Of a stretch of 46,344 nucleotides of DNA, positions 25,849 through 32,938 are shown one piece after another. Position numbers and translations under genes: made by a program. The notes beneath the pieces are model-generated. The model was not told the origin of the DNA and made no database searches. It saw nothing but the letters and a program-made list of their open reading frames with translations. The first letter of the stretch is position 1; each line of letters opens with the position of its first letter. Origin of the DNA: Pontibacillus marinus BH030004 = DSM 16465 (GTDB lineage: Bacteria > Bacillota > Bacilli > Bacillales > BH030062); NCBI RefSeq assembly GCF_000425225.1, contig NZ_KE384334.1:94382-140725 (forward strand). Reading direction: 5' to 3'.

Positions 25849-26263
25849 CAATGAAAATGGGATAACACTACTCGAAGCTCTTCTTTCCCTATTCATTACC
25901 TTATTCATTTTACAGGCTCTCCCCTATGTCCTTAAAACGGTTTGGATCTACTCTCAACAATCTCCCCAAGAAGATGTAGAGGTTTACCAGTTGTACCATT
26001 TTATTGAGCAGGATCTCTATACAACAGGGTCTATTCGTGCACTCTCAGATGGAGTAAGGCTGTATAAACAAAATGGTGATCAAGTAGATATTGAACAATA
26101 CGGGAACATGATCCGACGACAGGTCAATCAGCAAGGGCATCAAGGCTTATTAAACAACGTGAAAAGTTTTGAAGTACGGTCCTCTTCTAAGGGATTTTAC
26201 ATTCTTCTTCAAAAAGAAGGAGGGTCCATGTATCAAAAGTTATTTAACCTCTATACAGAATGA
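25823..26263 (+). CDS. comGF: Competence minor pilin ComGF
   Basis: Minor pilin of the competence pseudopilus. The cleavage-like site is NENG|ITLLEALLSLF and the C-terminus (GFYILLQKEGG then MYQKLFNLYTE) resembles that of B. subtilis ComGF. The start is uncertain: GTG at 25823 has GGGGGA 9 bases upstream, while an in-frame ATG at 25802 lacks a ribosome binding site. With the GTG start the product has 146 residues. It overlaps comGE by 26 bases and runs into the comGG frame. Confidence 0.85.
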   Translation: MNVYIKNLNNENGITLLEALLSLFITLFILQALPYVLKTVWIYSQQSPQEDVEVYQLYHFIEQDLYTTGSIRALSDGVRLYKQNGDQVDIEQYGNMIRRQVNQQGHQGLLNNVKSFEVRSSSKGFYILLQKEGGSMYQKLFNLYTE

Positions 26264-26600
26264 ACAAGGTTTTGCTTTTCCGCTTCTTTTCCTATTACTT
26301 TCTTTTATGTTTTTGTTTTTTAACGCTTCTCTTCTGCAGCTCCAAACGGGCCAAAAGCTTACCACGAATGAAAAAGAACAACTTCATTTGGAAACGTTAT
26401 TTCAAATGGGGAATGCTACACTTCAACAAGAAGCTAATGCTTTACAAGAGAATGATGAAAAAACTTATAGGTTTCCTTATGGTACTGTCACAGTTGAATA
26501 TGTTATTTTGGCTTCTAATGATATTCAGGCACAATTTACAATGGTGACTTCTGAAGGGAGTAAAAAGATTGTGAACCGAAAAATTTATGTCGATCCATAA
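26169..26600 (+). CDS. comGG: Competence minor pilin ComGG (start uncertain)
   Basis: The frame encodes a ComGG-like minor pilin: NEQGFAFPLLFLLLSFMF (hydrophobic helix without the usual Glu), then a globular part ending FPYGTVTVEYVI and KIVNRKIYVDP. The 5' end is unclear. The track-wide frame opens at a TTG at 26169 without ribosome binding site. A strong AAGGAGG (26217-26223) has an ATG 4 bases later, but in the comGF frame. The comGG codon at ideal spacing is ATC (26232). A non-canonical start or a frameshift should be considered. Confidence 0.8.
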   Translation: MKYGPLLRDFTFFFKKKEGPCIKSYLTSIQNEQGFAFPLLFLLLSFMFLFFNASLLQLQTGQKLTTNEKEQLHLETLFQMGNATLQQEANALQENDEKTYRFPYGTVTVEYVILASNDIQAQFTMVTSEGSKKIVNRKIYVDP

Positions 26601-26662
26601 TTTTTTCGTTATGGGTGTATATTTTTATGGCGAACATGGCATGATAATTATTGTTACGTCAT

Positions 26663-26734
26663 TGGGCTATAGCCAAGCGGTAAGGCAGCGGTTTTTGGTA
26701 CCGTTATTCGCTGGTTCGAATCCAGCTAGCCCAG
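26663..26734 (+). tRNA. tRNA-Gln (UUG)
   Basis: The 7-bp acceptor TGGGCTA pairs with TAGCCCA. A D-arm (AAGCGGTAAGG), an anticodon stem GCGGT/ACCGT around loop TTTTGGT (anticodon TTG), and a T-arm with GGTTCGAATCC complete the 72-nt cloverleaf. CCA is not encoded. The gene is single, between comGG and the dispersed repeats. Confidence 0.96.
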
Positions 26735-26738
26735 TTCC

Positions 26739-26776
26739 AAAGCACTGACCATCGAGGTCAGTGCTTTATTTTTTGA
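26739..26776 (+). terminator. Terminator of tRNA-Gln
   Basis: A hairpin AGCACTGACC/GGTCAGTGCT followed by TTATTTTTT, starting 5 bases after the tRNA. Confidence 0.88.
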
Positions 26777-26835
26777 CCAAATACGGCTTATCACTTATTT
26801 TTCAGATTTGGGACTTACGCCATTAAAGCCCCCCC

Positions 26836-27060
26836 TTATGTTGAAGACTTGGGTTCGGATTAAGTGAGTATGGTTCCGTTGCTTTTGTGCAGATAGGTGG
26901 GCTGTGGAACGGGTTGCTTTCCTGCGGACGAAGCGCCGAGCCTCCTCATTCGCAAGCTCTCTGCGGGGTCTCGTCACTCCGTTCTTCCGCTGGAGTCAAC
27001 CCGTTCCACAGCCCACCTTGGTCGAATTGTGAATAACGGAACCCCTCATGACAAGAGGTT
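26836..27060 (+). repeat. Dispersed structured repeat, copy A
   Basis: Begins with the terminal motif TTATGTTGAAGACTTGG. An outer 9-bp stem GGTTCCGTT/AACGGAACC (26872-26880 with 27035-27043) and a perfect inner 22-bp inverted repeat (26895-26916 with 26997-27018) enclose the core GCCGAGCCTCCTC ... CTGCGGGGTCTCGTC. Copies B (27105-27303) and C (46157 to the edge) share the terminal motif, the outer TCCGTT/AACGGA and the core. Short ORFs here have no ribosome binding sites. Confidence 0.85.
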
Positions 27061-27102
27061 GAATATGATTTCCATCAATATGAGAATAGAAAGTTCAAAT
27101 AA

Positions 27103-27303
27103 GGGTCCGTTAGCCTCCATAATCGCGTGGAGGGAAGGAAACGGCAAACTGTCGTGGTAACAAAGGGAAGACGAGACCCCGCAGGCACGAGGAGGCTCGG
27201 CTTTTCTTCCACAACAGGCTTGCCGTTTCACTGACCGCAACAAACTACTCAACAGCAACGGATTTTTCCCAACCAATATCTTGGAATCAAGTCTTCAACA
27301 TAA
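27103..27303 (-). repeat. Dispersed structured repeat, copy B (inverted)
   Basis: Lies in inverse orientation to copy A and ends with CAAGTCTTCAACATAA, so A and B together are bounded by inverted terminal motifs. It is nearly identical to copy C. The inner stem (GAAACGGCAA...GTGG at 27138-27157 with 27209-27229) is imperfect and of a different sequence from that of copy A. Confidence 0.88.
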
Positions 27304-27356
27304 CTGCCATTAAACTGAATAAACCATTCTGAAGGATTTAACTAATTCTCCATAAA

Positions 27357-27402
27357 TAAAAACACTACTATCCTCTCTATGTAAGTGGCAGTAGTGTTTT
27401 TA
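27357..27402 (-). terminator. Terminator of mgsR
   Basis: Arms AAAACACTACT and AGTAGTGTTTT (27359-27369 with 27390-27400) with T-rich flanks, 30 bases after the mgsR stop. It could act on both strands. Confidence 0.75.
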
Positions 27403-27433
27403 TCTTCTTATTTGAGGTTTTACAGAATCTCAT

Positions 27434-27817
27434 TTAAGAAATCTTTGTCATAAGTTCTTGTTTTACATTTGTTATACTTTTCAAACCATCTTCATCATAC
27501 CCTACAACTAGCTTTTCACCATCTGTTAAGATTGGCCTACGTAAAAGCTTTGGTTCTTTCATGACCAAATCAATAAATTGGGATATGCTTAAATCGTTTA
27601 CATCTACATTTAACGACTTATACGTTTTACCTCGTGTTGCTAATATTTCATCGATGCCATCTGTTGTTAGTTGTAAAATTTCTAAGAATTCCTCATAAGA
27701 AGGAGTGTCTCGAAATAGGTGTCTTTCATTAAATCCAACTTCATGATCTTTTAACCAGGCTTTCGTTCTGCGACATGACGTACAGCTTGGATACGTATAA
27801 AACTTTAGACCACTCAT
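27434..27817 (-). CDS. mgsR: Spx/ArsC-family stress regulator MgsR
   Basis: An Spx-like protein that in B. subtilis (MgsR, formerly YqgZ) controls part of the SigB regulon. The 127-residue product has the redox motif YPSCTSC (Cys12 and Cys15), then RHLFRDTPS, DEILATRGKTYK and the C-terminal PKLLRRPILTDGEKLVVGYDE. The frame is open for 18 more codons, but alignment with MgsR and AAAGGTG upstream favour the ATG at 27817 or the preceding TTG. It is monocistronic. No clear SigB promoter was seen. Confidence 0.9.
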   Translation of the reverse strand: MSGLKFYTYPSCTSCRRTKAWLKDHEVGFNERHLFRDTPSYEEFLEILQLTTDGIDEILATRGKTYKSLNVDVNDLSISQFIDLVMKEPKLLRRPILTDGEKLVVGYDEDGLKSITNVKQELMTKIS

Positions 27818-28014
27818 CAACTCATCGCACCTTTCTATATGTGAGTTATATTCTGTACATTGATTGTACATTCTTTACGCAAATAATGAACAGAATTTTG
27901 CTTATCTTCTGTAAATTAAATTGTGTACGTTTTTCAACAACTCAACCAATCTAATCTTTTTCCAAATTATATGTACTATAATAATAAATAGCTTACTCTT
28001 TAGGAGGTCGTGAA

Positions 28015-28704
28015 ATGGAACAAGCTTTAACGGTTAGTATGGTTCTTTCAGATCCTACAAGGTATTACATATACCAATACTTGAGCGAACTGAACGAAGA
28101 AGTGTCTGTCTTAGAAATCGCCAAAAAATTTAATATTCACCCAAACGTGGCTCGCTTGCACCTCTCCAAGCTGGAACAAGCGCATATGCTACAATCCCAA
28201 ACGAAAAAAACGGGTAAAGGTGGTCGGCCAAGCCGGTTGTATTCATTGGCCAATAAGGAAATCCAATTAAACTTCCCCTATAGAGACTATAAATTACTAG
28301 CTACTATGGCCATGGAGGTTGTACAAGAACTAGGTGAGCAGGGTGAACAGATCTTATACAAAACGGGTTATAAGTATGGTCAAGAAATTTTGGAAACCCA
28401 TTTAAACTCCACCCCATCAGATATGACCATTGAAAACAAAATAGAGAAACTGAGACATATCTCCAACATCATTGGCATTTACCCTCGATTTGAATATGTT
28501 AAACATAAAAACACCATATTTTTTTCAATTCATAATTGTCCGTTTAAAGACCTTGCTCAAAAAAAGCCTGAATTGGTCTGTAAAATGCATAGTCAGCTCA
28601 TAAAAGGGATGTTAGATTCTTTATTTAAGAATATTGAACTCCAAGAAGGGGAAAATATGATGGAAGGTTGTTCATCTTGCTCTTATAAAGCATTCCTATG
28701 GTAA
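28015..28704 (+). CDS. Winged-helix regulator with C-terminal cysteines (COG2345/SufR-like)
   Basis: A 229-residue putative transcription regulator. An N-terminal winged helix (about residues 5-75: VSVLEIAKKFNIHPNVARLHLSKLEQ and the wing KGGRPSRLYSL, listed in parts VLEIAKKFNIHPNVARLHL and KGGRPSRLY) is followed by a helical region and a C-terminal cysteine group: NCPFKDLA, ELVCKMH and EGCSSCSY. This pattern fits COG2345/SufR-like proteins that bind Fe-S clusters or metals. AGGAGG is 6 bases before the ATG. It lies between divergent mgsR and yqgY. The target and ligand are unknown. Confidence 0.8.
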   Translation: MEQALTVSMVLSDPTRYYIYQYLSELNEEVSVLEIAKKFNIHPNVARLHLSKLEQAHMLQSQTKKTGKGGRPSRLYSLANKEIQLNFPYRDYKLLATMAMEVVQELGEQGEQILYKTGYKYGQEILETHLNSTPSDMTIENKIEKLRHISNIIGIYPRFEYVKHKNTIFFSIHNCPFKDLAQKKPELVCKMHSQLIKGMLDSLFKNIELQEGENMMEGCSSCSYKAFLW

Positions 28705-28721
28705 GGTTTTCAACAGATTCA

Positions 28722-28750
28722 TTTACAATTAAGGTAAGGTCGTTTATAAT
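28722..28750 (+). promoter_or_regulatory. Sigma-A promoter of yqgY
   Basis: TTTACA and a perfect TATAAT are separated by 17 bases, about 45-70 bases upstream of the yqgY ATG. Confidence 0.7.
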
Positions 28751-28794
28751 AACGATGATAAGTCACCTTTTGTGAAAAAGGAGGGGGATATAAT

Positions 28795-29037
28795 ATGGAT
28801 CGCATGTTTCGTGTGCTTGCTTTTTGGACAGGTATTTTTACAGTAATGTTTGTAATTGGTGAAATGCCGGATGCAGCAATGTTATTCCTTGTTCAAACGG
28901 TATTCTTTCTTACATTAAGCTACTTAAAACTATCTGAGCGCATGTATATGTACATATTTGGCGCTTATTTAACGGTATTTATGATAGGATTTACCTATTA
29001 CACAGGCTTCTTATTAGAACCATCATTCCGCCACTAA
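28795..29037 (+). CDS. yqgY: YqgY, DUF2626 membrane protein
   Basis: An 80-residue protein with three predicted membrane helices (about residues 5-21, 27-44, 50-70), matching the DUF2626/YqgY family in size and position. AGGAGGGGG lies 7 bases before the ATG. Monocistronic with its own promoter and terminator. Function unknown. Confidence 0.85.
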   Translation: MDRMFRVLAFWTGIFTVMFVIGEMPDAAMLFLVQTVFFLTLSYLKLSERMYMYIFGAYLTVFMIGFTYYTGFLLEPSFRH

Positions 29038-29072
29038 GAAAAAACCTATGCTTCAGCGCATAGGTTTTTTTA
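29037..29072. terminator. Bidirectional terminator between yqgY and the methyltransferase gene
   Basis: An 11-bp stem AAAACCTATGC/GCATAGGTTTT with T runs on both strands. The stop region of the convergent minus-strand gene is inside it. Confidence 0.87.
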
Positions 29073-30153
29073 TGTCTTCAGGTAACTCGATCCCTTTTGC
29101 TTGAACACACACCTCAAACGAGTCAGCAATTTGGTCTCCCATTATAAAAGAGCGAATAGCACGATTTCGTTTATGTTCTTCTGAAAATGGATCCATTGAT
29201 GCATGTTCTGTGAGGAATTCAAGAATATTTGCTTCTAATAAAAAATCCTTCTGTTTCATTAACTTCGATTGAAACCCATATTTTTCTCCTATTTTCATCC
29301 ACGTATCCCAGTGAACGTGATGAGTAATATCCATTTCTCCTGGGTGATATAAAACGTGATCTTTCATTTGATGATTAGCGTACCCTCTTAAGCTTCCGGA
29401 AACCCTTGCAGGATGAGATAACTCCATATGTGTGTATCCATAATCAATCGTTAACATAATCCCTTTTTTCAGAGCTTGGCTTATTTGTTTGTACAAGCTA
29501 TCCATATAGAATGGAATTTCTACTCGTTGTCCCTCTATCAATTGATAATTAAAAGACGACAACCAATCTAATATATCCTGAGAACAAGGGTCTAGTACCT
29601 CTTCTAACGTATCATTCCCTTGAATCCCTATACAGACTTCGTATAGCTCTCCGTTTTGCTTGGTCACCACTTTAACAGGCTGAGCATCTAACCATTCATT
29701 AGAAAAAAGAATACCGTTGAATCCTTTTCGCTCAGCATGCCACTCCTCTAGTGAATTAAACATATGAAAATCATCTTGTCCTTTAACGATTTTTGATGTC
29801 ATCACTCTATGTTCTGAAGATACTTCTACTGCATCATAAATATACTCTAGATCTTTTTGGCTCAGGAATTCACATACTTCTTTTGCGAAGGTACCGTCAC
29901 CTGCCCCAATTTCACAAATATGTAAGGGAATCTCTAAGGATTGGGATATATGAATAAAGTAATTGGCTAATACTTGACTGAATACACGATGAATATGACT
30001 GGATGTATAAAAGTCTCCTTCTTTCCCCACTTTTGGTCCAGAGAGATTATAATAGCCATTCTCTTGATCATAGAGTGCATATTGGATAAAGGTATCATAT
30101 GAAATTAAGCGATTTTCTTCGCTTTGTATTCTATTTTTTAATGAAGGAAACAT
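29053..30153 (-). CDS. SAM-dependent methyltransferase of the MidA/NDUFAF7 family
   Basis: A 366-residue class I methyltransferase of PF02636. SAM-binding motif I is CEIGAGDGTFAKEV (about residue 80); other family segments are GEGDFYTSSHIHRVF-like KEGDFYTSSHI, FSNEWLDAQPV and the C-terminal TIDYGYTH and GSLRGYANH. The mitochondrial relative NDUFAF7 methylates an arginine of complex I; the bacterial substrate is unknown. The leader is unusual: its Shine-Dalgarno AAAGGGG lies in the loop of a 9-bp hairpin that overlaps a second hairpin upstream. Confidence 0.88.
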   Translation of the reverse strand: MFPSLKNRIQSEENRLISYDTFIQYALYDQENGYYNLSGPKVGKEGDFYTSSHIHRVFSQVLANYFIHISQSLEIPLHICEIGAGDGTFAKEVCEFLSQKDLEYIYDAVEVSSEHRVMTSKIVKGQDDFHMFNSLEEWHAERKGFNGILFSNEWLDAQPVKVVTKQNGELYEVCIGIQGNDTLEEVLDPCSQDILDWLSSFNYQLIEGQRVEIPFYMDSLYKQISQALKKGIMLTIDYGYTHMELSHPARVSGSLRGYANHQMKDHVLYHPGEMDITHHVHWDTWMKIGEKYGFQSKLMKQKDFLLEANILEFLTEHASMDPFSEEHKRNRAIRSFIMGDQIADSFEVCVQAKGIELPEDIKKPMR

Positions 30154-30199
30154 TAACCTATCCCCTTTGCATAGGTTAACACTATTGACATAGTGTTAA
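30153..30199 (-). promoter_or_regulatory. Overlapping palindromes in the methyltransferase leader
   Basis: Two inverted repeats share GTTAAC. The first is TTAACACTAT/ATAGTGTTAA (30176-30199, 4-base loop). The second is TTAACCTAT/ATAGGTTAA (30153-30179), with the ribosome binding site in its loop and the A of the start codon in its 3' arm. TATAAT on minus at 30204-30209 would start the mRNA at the first palindrome. An operator, a translational switch or both are possible. Confidence 0.55.
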
Positions 30200-30213
30200 T
30201 TAAATTATATAGT
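30185..30213 (+). promoter_or_regulatory. Sigma-A promoter, plus strand, without an ORF
   Basis: A perfect TTGACA, a 17-base spacer and TATAGT. The -35 lies inside the 24-bp palindrome. Downstream there is no ORF, only a short stretch and a strong terminator. Confidence 0.7.
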
Positions 30214-30219
30214 ATTAGC

Positions 30220-30298
30220 TGTAGCTTAACTTTTATCCCTAACCAACAAAAGCAGAGCACATCCCCCAAACCCCTTCCGACTCGGAAGGGGTTTTTCG
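30220..30298 (+). ncRNA. Candidate small RNA (about 80 nt)
   Basis: The interval runs from the predicted start of a consensus plus-strand promoter to a strong terminator, with no start codon and ribosome binding site between. The RNA would be largely unstructured 5' of the terminator and contains the C-rich segments ATCCCTAACC and ATCCCCCAAACCCC, a feature of small RNAs that pair with Shine-Dalgarno sequences. No similarity to a named RNA is claimed. Confidence 0.5.
30269..30298 (+). terminator. Terminator on the plus strand, 30.27 kb
   Basis: A perfect 10-bp stem AACCCCTTCC/GGAAGGGGTT with loop GACTC and TTTTTCG. On the minus strand it is followed by TTTGGGGG, a poor tract for ending yqgX. 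Confidence 0.82.
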
Positions 30299-30312
30299 TT
30301 GTGCATTTAATC

Positions 30313-30936
30313 TTATAAAAATGGGTTCGATAACTTTTCTTTCTCTACCGTAGTCTTACCGCCATGACCAGGACACACTTCCATTTCATCTCCTAAAGAT
30401 AGTATCTTGTTTTGAATACTCTCAATAAGTAAATCATGGTTTCCACCTGGGAGGTCTGTACGGCCAATTCCGCCTTCAAATAATGTATCTCCTGCAATAA
30501 CAAACCCTTCATCCTTAAAAACAAACGATACACTGCCTGGAGAGTGCCCTGGGGTGTGACGCACTTCAAATGTAAAGTCTGCAACTGTCATATTACCTGG
30601 TTCAATAAAGTGATCTGCCGATCTTGCTTGAATAGGTGAAACTACCATTGAAAAGAATTTAGATCCATTTTTCTCAGGGTCATTTAACCAATCTTTTTCT
30701 TCTTCATGTACATATACGGGCACATTAAAATGATCACGTACTTCATCAAGAGCCCCGATATGGTCAAAGTGAGCATGTGTGAGTAAGATTGCTTTAGGAG
30801 TTAGTTCTCTACGTTCAATCATCCGAATTAACTTATCAGCGTCTCCTCCTGGATCGATAATTAACGTGTTTTTGTTCTGTTCAATAAGATAGCAATTGGT
30901 TCCTAAAGTGCCTAGTGGCAGTTGTTCTACTTCCAT
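30313..30936 (-). CDS. yqgX: Metallo-beta-lactamase-fold hydrolase YqgX
   Basis: A 207-residue glyoxalase II-like hydrolase. Metal ligands are in THAHFDHIG (about residues 53-61), TPGHSPGSVS and GDTLFEGGIGRTDLPGG, with the final CPGHGGKTT. The size fits the short YqgX/YcbL-type class, smaller than true glyoxalase II. AGGAGGG is 7 bases before the ATG. The physiological thioester or lactone substrate is not known. Confidence 0.9.
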   Translation of the reverse strand: MEVEQLPLGTLGTNCYLIEQNKNTLIIDPGGDADKLIRMIERRELTPKAILLTHAHFDHIGALDEVRDHFNVPVYVHEEEKDWLNDPEKNGSKFFSMVVSPIQARSADHFIEPGNMTVADFTFEVRHTPGHSPGSVSFVFKDEGFVIAGDTLFEGGIGRTDLPGGNHDLLIESIQNKILSLGDEMEVCPGHGGKTTVEKEKLSNPFL

Positions 30937-31059
30937 GTGTAGACCCTCCTAAAAAGTTTATAGAAACTATCATGAATATCTCGACAAATAATTGAAAGTG
31001 GTTTAAAATGTATGAGGAGTAAAGAAAAGATACATATTAATTATAGTAATAAACATGCT

Positions 31060-31077
31060 CACCGTGTGCAAACGGTG
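31060..31077 (+). other. Small hairpin in the yqgW leader
   Basis: CACCGT/ACGGTG with a 6-base loop, about 28 bases before the yqgW start codon and just upstream of its ribosome binding site. Too short to assign a role. Confidence 0.3.
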
Positions 31078-31104
31078 CATTTCAATTAGGGAGGTTAGGG
31101 TAAA

Positions 31105-31284
31105 ATGGTATTAGCGATTATGTTACTTTTTGTTACCATTCTTTGTGCTCTTGCTGTATTTCGTGAACTAAAAACGAATAACTTCTTTGCCGTAGCATTC
31201 GCTGGCATCTCAACGCTTGTTTTTGGATTCTTTTCCATTATGACGATTATTTCTCAGTTCACTTCTTCTGGTGGTGGACACTAA
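31105..31284 (+). CDS. yqgW: YqgW, DUF2759 small membrane protein
   Basis: A 59-residue protein with two hydrophobic helices (residues 2-19 and 28-51) and a short Ser/Gly C-terminus (FTSSGGGH). AGGGAGG lies about 11 bases before the ATG, with AGGG closer. Size and position between yqgX and the yqgT region match the YqgW/DUF2759 family of B. subtilis relatives. Function unknown. A bidirectional terminator follows. Confidence 0.8.
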   Translation: MVLAIMLLFVTILCALAVFRELKTNNFFAVAFAGISTLVFGFFSIMTIISQFTSSGGGH

Positions 31285-31317
31285 AACCTTGATGAACAAC
31301 GTATAGTTATACTTGTA

Positions 31318-31353
31318 AGGTAAATCCCCTCAATAACTGAGGGGATTTTTTAG
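31318..31353. terminator. Bidirectional terminator between yqgW and fetB
   Basis: An 11-bp stem AAATCCCCTCA/TGAGGGGATTT followed by T6 on plus. It also lies just after the fetB stop on minus, though the T tract there is weaker. Confidence 0.82.
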
Positions 31354-31361
31354 TATCTAAG

Positions 31362-32141
31362 TTAGGAGGATTCCTGGTGGGAAAACTGCTTTAGCTGCAT
31401 CTTCTTATTAAAGAAATAACGATACATCACCAATGTGATATAGATCGCACTCAAGGAAACTGCTGAAAATATTGAGAGTGATATAACAAGCTGATATTTG
31501 ATAGCCATAACCGGGCTAACTCCTCCCAAGATTAAGCCTGTCATCATACCTGGTAGTTGGACAAGCCCCACTGTCTTTAACTTATCTGCATTTGGTATTA
31601 GAGAGGCCATTAAGGTCCTTTGCACAATAATGTGAGAAGCTTGTTTAGGTTCAGCCCCAAGCGATAAAGCTGCTAGTAACCGCCCTTCATTTTCTTTGAA
31701 TTCACTTTTCATTCTTTCTAATGCTAGCCCCATCGCTACCATTGAGTTACCAATGACCATACCACTCATCGGAATGACTTCAGAAGGTGTGAATTCAATC
31801 ATATCTGCCACAAGCCATAAAGAAAGAACGCTCACTTCGATTATGATCAGCCCTAACAGAATCGTCCATAAAACGTTTGGTAGGCCTTCTCCCTTTTTCC
31901 TTGCATGGAAGCTTGCAACGATAATCATAACTGAAATCATAAATGGGATACCAATATAAGGCGGTAAATCAAATAAGTAATTCAGTGCATAACCAATAAG
32001 AAATAACTGGACCGTCCCCCTAATGGAAGACCAGATAATATCCTTATTCTGTCCTAACTGATAATAATATGATAATGAGAGTGGGACTAGAACAAATACG
32101 ATTAAAAAGAGTAATGATTGATTTGATATTTCTGGCGACAC
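31362..32141 (-). CDS. fetB: ABC transporter permease FetB family
   Basis: A 259-residue UPF0014/FetB membrane protein with about seven helices. The family's cytosolic loop motif is visible: MVIGNSMVAMGLALERM, then ALSLGAEPKQAS and VGLVQLPGMMTGLILGG. The E. coli FetAB transporter exports iron and protects against peroxide; other metals are possible. The start is GTG with GGAGG 8 bases upstream, 21 bases after fetA. Two-gene operon. Confidence 0.9.
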   Translation of the reverse strand: MSPEISNQSLLFLIVFVLVPLSLSYYYQLGQNKDIIWSSIRGTVQLFLIGYALNYLFDLPPYIGIPFMISVMIIVASFHARKKGEGLPNVLWTILLGLIIIEVSVLSLWLVADMIEFTPSEVIPMSGMVIGNSMVAMGLALERMKSEFKENEGRLLAALSLGAEPKQASHIIVQRTLMASLIPNADKLKTVGLVQLPGMMTGLILGGVSPVMAIKYQLVISLSIFSAVSLSAIYITLVMYRYFFNKKMQLKQFSHQESS

Positions 32142-32162
32142 ACTCTCAACCTCCTCTAGGAA

Positions 32163-32864
32163 CTAAACAAGAAATGATTGCAGTTCTTCTGTCTTTGGTT
32201 TTTCTAAGATATCTGGCAGCGGTCCCTCCTCCATAATTCGTCCATCTTCGAGATATATACCTCGATCTCCTAACCGCTTCGCCTGACTTAATTGATGGGT
32301 AACCATAATCACCGTTATCTGGTGCTTATCAATAAGCATCGATAATACCTCTTCAATATCTTCTGTTGTCTGCTCGTCCAATGCACTTGTGGGTTCATCC
32401 AGCAACAATACATCGGGCTTATTCGCTAAGGTCCTCGCTAATGAAACACGCTGCTTTTCCCCACCTGAAAGTTGATCCACAGATCTATGTAAATAATCAG
32501 AAGGAAGTTGAACATACTCCAATAATTCTTCACCTTGTTTGTCTTTCCATTCATCCACCATAGAGGGTCCAAATTTCAAATTATCTAAAACAGTTCCCGG
32601 AAATAAATGAGGAGCTTGCAGAACAAGACCAATTTTTCGTCGAAGTTTGGGGATTGTATATGATTCATAAGGCTGATCATAAAAAGAAATTGAACCCTTT
32701 TCTGCATCCAAAAGACGATTAAATAGATGAAGAAGCGTACTTTTGCCAGACCCTGAAGGACCAAATACGATAACACGTTCACCAGGGTACACATTCAGAT
32801 TAATATCCTGTAAAGGTCCATACTGAATATCTTTCAGCCTAATTATAGGTTCTCCCTCGCGCAT
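32163..32864 (-). CDS. fetA: ABC transporter ATP-binding protein FetA family
   Basis: A 233-residue ABC ATPase: Walker A GPSGSGKSTLLH (about residue 36), Q-loop LVLQAPHLFPGT, signature LSGGEKQRVSLARTL, Walker B VLLLDEPTSALD and the switch His in VTHQLSQAKR. It is the partner of the adjacent fetB. ATP hydrolysis would drive metal efflux. The promoter upstream contains a short palindrome that could bind a metal regulator. Confidence 0.9.
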   Translation of the reverse strand: MREGEPIIRLKDIQYGPLQDINLNVYPGERVIVFGPSGSGKSTLLHLFNRLLDAEKGSISFYDQPYESYTIPKLRRKIGLVLQAPHLFPGTVLDNLKFGPSMVDEWKDKQGEELLEYVQLPSDYLHRSVDQLSGGEKQRVSLARTLANKPDVLLLDEPTSALDEQTTEDIEEVLSMLIDKHQITVIMVTHQLSQAKRLGDRGIYLEDGRIMEEGPLPDILEKPKTEELQSFLV

Positions 32865-32938
32865 ATGATCTCATCCTTTTTCTGTAGTCATGCGAGCCTT
32901 TTAATACTGTGTGAATATACCCTTAAATCATTATTAAG

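Noticed and set aside
26260-26547. ORF of 95 codons starting at the comGF stop
   Set aside because: Its frame conflicts with the ComGG-like reading frame, whose C-terminal part (FPYGTVTVEYVI) fits ComGG; composition after the first 25 residues looks like a shadow.
26897-27276. ORFs of 76-87 codons inside the dispersed repeats
   Set aside because: They lie within palindromic repeat sequence, lack ribosome binding sites and are not similar to known proteins.
26663-27433. Integrated element at the tRNA-Gln gene
   Set aside because: No integrase, no duplicated tRNA 3' end and no cargo genes are present; only short repeats follow the tRNA.
30269-30298. This hairpin as the terminator of yqgX
   Set aside because: On the minus strand the hairpin is followed by TTTGGGGG rather than a T run; it is far better as a plus-strand terminator.
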